Shown here: in pieces, positions 63,046-64,000 of the stretch
Layout of the letters: each line of letters begins with the position of its first letter
Numbering within the stretch: the first letter of the stretch is position 1
Assembly (NCBI RefSeq): GCF_003172915.1
Contig: NZ_QGKU01000031.1
Span: 104,170 to 168,169 of the forward strand
DNA length: 64,000 nucleotides
Source of the DNA: Meridianimarinicoccus roseus
Lineage (GTDB): Bacteria > Pseudomonadota > Alphaproteobacteria > Rhodobacterales > Rhodobacteraceae
Reading direction: 5' to 3'
Made by a program: the position numbers and the translations under genes
Notes under the pieces: model-generated
Told to the model about the DNA's origin: nothing
Databases searched by the model: none
The model's input: only the letters and a program-made list of their open reading frames with translations

Positions 63046-64000
63046 AAATGGCTTAGGTGTTCATTCCCAGCATCTGGTGGATCGGGTCGGGGATGAATCG
63101 ATCCGGCTCTGAGGTCCAGATCTTGCAGATGTATTCGTAGGGCGTGAGGCCGCCGAGTGTTTAGAGCCGTCGGGCGTGGTTGCAAGCTGCCATGACGTCG
63201 GCAAGGTGCGTGCGCAACTGATCGTGGCTGTCGTAGTGGTATCGCTTGACCGTTGCGTCCTTGATCGTCCGGTTCGTCCTTTCGACCTGGCCGTTGGTCC
63301 ATGGATGGTTGGGCTTGGTCAGCCGGTGCTCGATGCCGTTCGCTTCGCAGATCCTGTCAAAACGCATCGGCCGAGAGAGGATCGTGGTCCGGTTCCCAGG
63401 CTGATCTGCGAACTGAATGCCATTGTCGGTTGGGACCGTGTGGACATGCTAGGGCACGGCCTCGAGCATGTGCTGCAGGAACTCCCAAGCGGTGCGCCTG
63501 TCGGCTTTCTCGACGAGCCGGGTCACTGCGAACTTGCCGGTGCGGTCGATACCGACGAAGAGATAGAGCTTGCCCTCGGCGGTCTGCACTTCGGCGATGT
63601 CGATGTGAAAGAACCCGATCGGGTAGCGTTTGAACTTCTGCCGCTTCGGCTTGTCGCCCTCGACGTCTGGCAGGCGCGAGGTGCCATGTCTTTGCAGGCA
63701 TCGATGCAGTGCCGAGCGCGTCAGGTGCGGGATCGACGGCTGAAGGGCATAGAGGCAGTCGTCGAGCGGCAGCAGCGTGTGACGCCGAAAAGCGACGATC
63801 ATCGCCTCTTCCGGTTCGGTCAGGACCGTCGAGCGCGGCTCTCTTGGGCCAGTTTTGAGATCCTCGACCGTCGCCCGCTTACGCCACTTCGCCACCGTCT
63901 TGGGGTTGCTCCCGAACTCTCGGCTTAGCTCCGAGAGCGAAGCTTGCGATCGCTGTATCGCAGCTCTGACGGCGTGCGTGGTCGTGGCGCTGCCATGACG
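63046..64000 (-). mobile_element. IS481-family insertion sequence, partial
   Basis: The transposase C-terminus lies only about 11 bp from attR, so the IS end is inside or right beside the element boundary. The terminal inverted repeat cannot be fixed because the other end is outside the window. Confidence 0.75.
63053..64000 (-). pseudogene. IS481-family transposase with two nonsense codons (runs off window)
   Basis: One reading frame from the window edge to TAA at 63053-63055. An N-terminal HTH (SLSELSREFGSNPKTVAKWR) is followed by the rve/DDE core: IGFFHIDIAEVQTAEGKLYL, VPTDNGIQFA, HRLTKPNHPWTNGQVERTNR, ending TPYEYICKIWTSEPDRF. In-frame TAG at 63449-63451 and TAA at 63161-63163 interrupt it with no frameshift. 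By comparison with relatives these replace Tyr and Lys. Product from this copy is unlikely to be active. Confidence 0.88.

Overview
This window is a high-GC alphaproteobacterial chromosome segment, almost certainly Rhodobacterales (Rhodobacteraceae / Roseobacter-type). The evidence is a complete RcGTA-type gene transfer agent cluster next to cysE, a CckA-type hybrid kinase, a murA-DUF2948-hisD-UPF0262-infA-maf-RNase E/G-yacG gene string, and a GTTC-N7-GTTC SOS box at recA. No database search was possible; all calls rest on reading motifs and context.

Layout. (1) 1-15444 is core metabolism and translation: comEC (cut by the window edge), gltX, gltA, purB, a tiny secreted protein, a lone fliG, a VPLPA-CTERM-like surface protein, anmK, tyrS, a FemAB/GNAT-like protein, two cyclophilins, pgk, a DhnA-type class I aldolase and an FtsB/DivIC protein. 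(2) 15445-31209 is cysE followed, on the same minus strand, by a complete and apparently intact GTA structural cluster: gp1 terS to gp15 plus a DUF2793 fibre gene. It is preceded by a near-consensus sigma-70 promoter and a leader carrying a terminator-like hairpin, a possible leader peptide and a second hairpin. (3) 31447-47314 holds mltG, fabF, a small exported protein, MOSC, DUF1330, alaS, recA, cckA, rsmB and a two-gene RND efflux operon. (4) 47558-55896 holds gap with tandem LacI-type operator-like sites, about 950 bp with no gene I can support, tRNA-Thr(GGT), the murA-to-yacG operon and tRNA-Phe(GAA).

(5) 55881-63042 is a 7.1-kb integrated element in tRNA-Phe, bounded by a 16-bp repeat of the tRNA 3' end. 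Everything in it lies on the minus strand: P4-type tyrosine integrase, an unknown AT-richer gene, an AlpA-like regulator, small overlapping wHTH and hypothetical genes, a zinc-cluster protein, a P27-type small terminase without large terminase or capsid genes, and at the far end three exported proteins (YecR-like lipoprotein, thermonuclease, unknown). This is the plan of a phage satellite. (6) An IS481-family element with two nonsense codons abuts the right att site and runs off the window.

The most interesting parts are the GTA cluster with its promoter-proximal attenuator-like leader and capsid-distal hairpin, and the tRNA-Phe element with a lone terS. CckA, which in Rhodobacter capsulatus acts upstream of GTA production through ChpT and CtrA, is encoded only 8 kb from the cluster.
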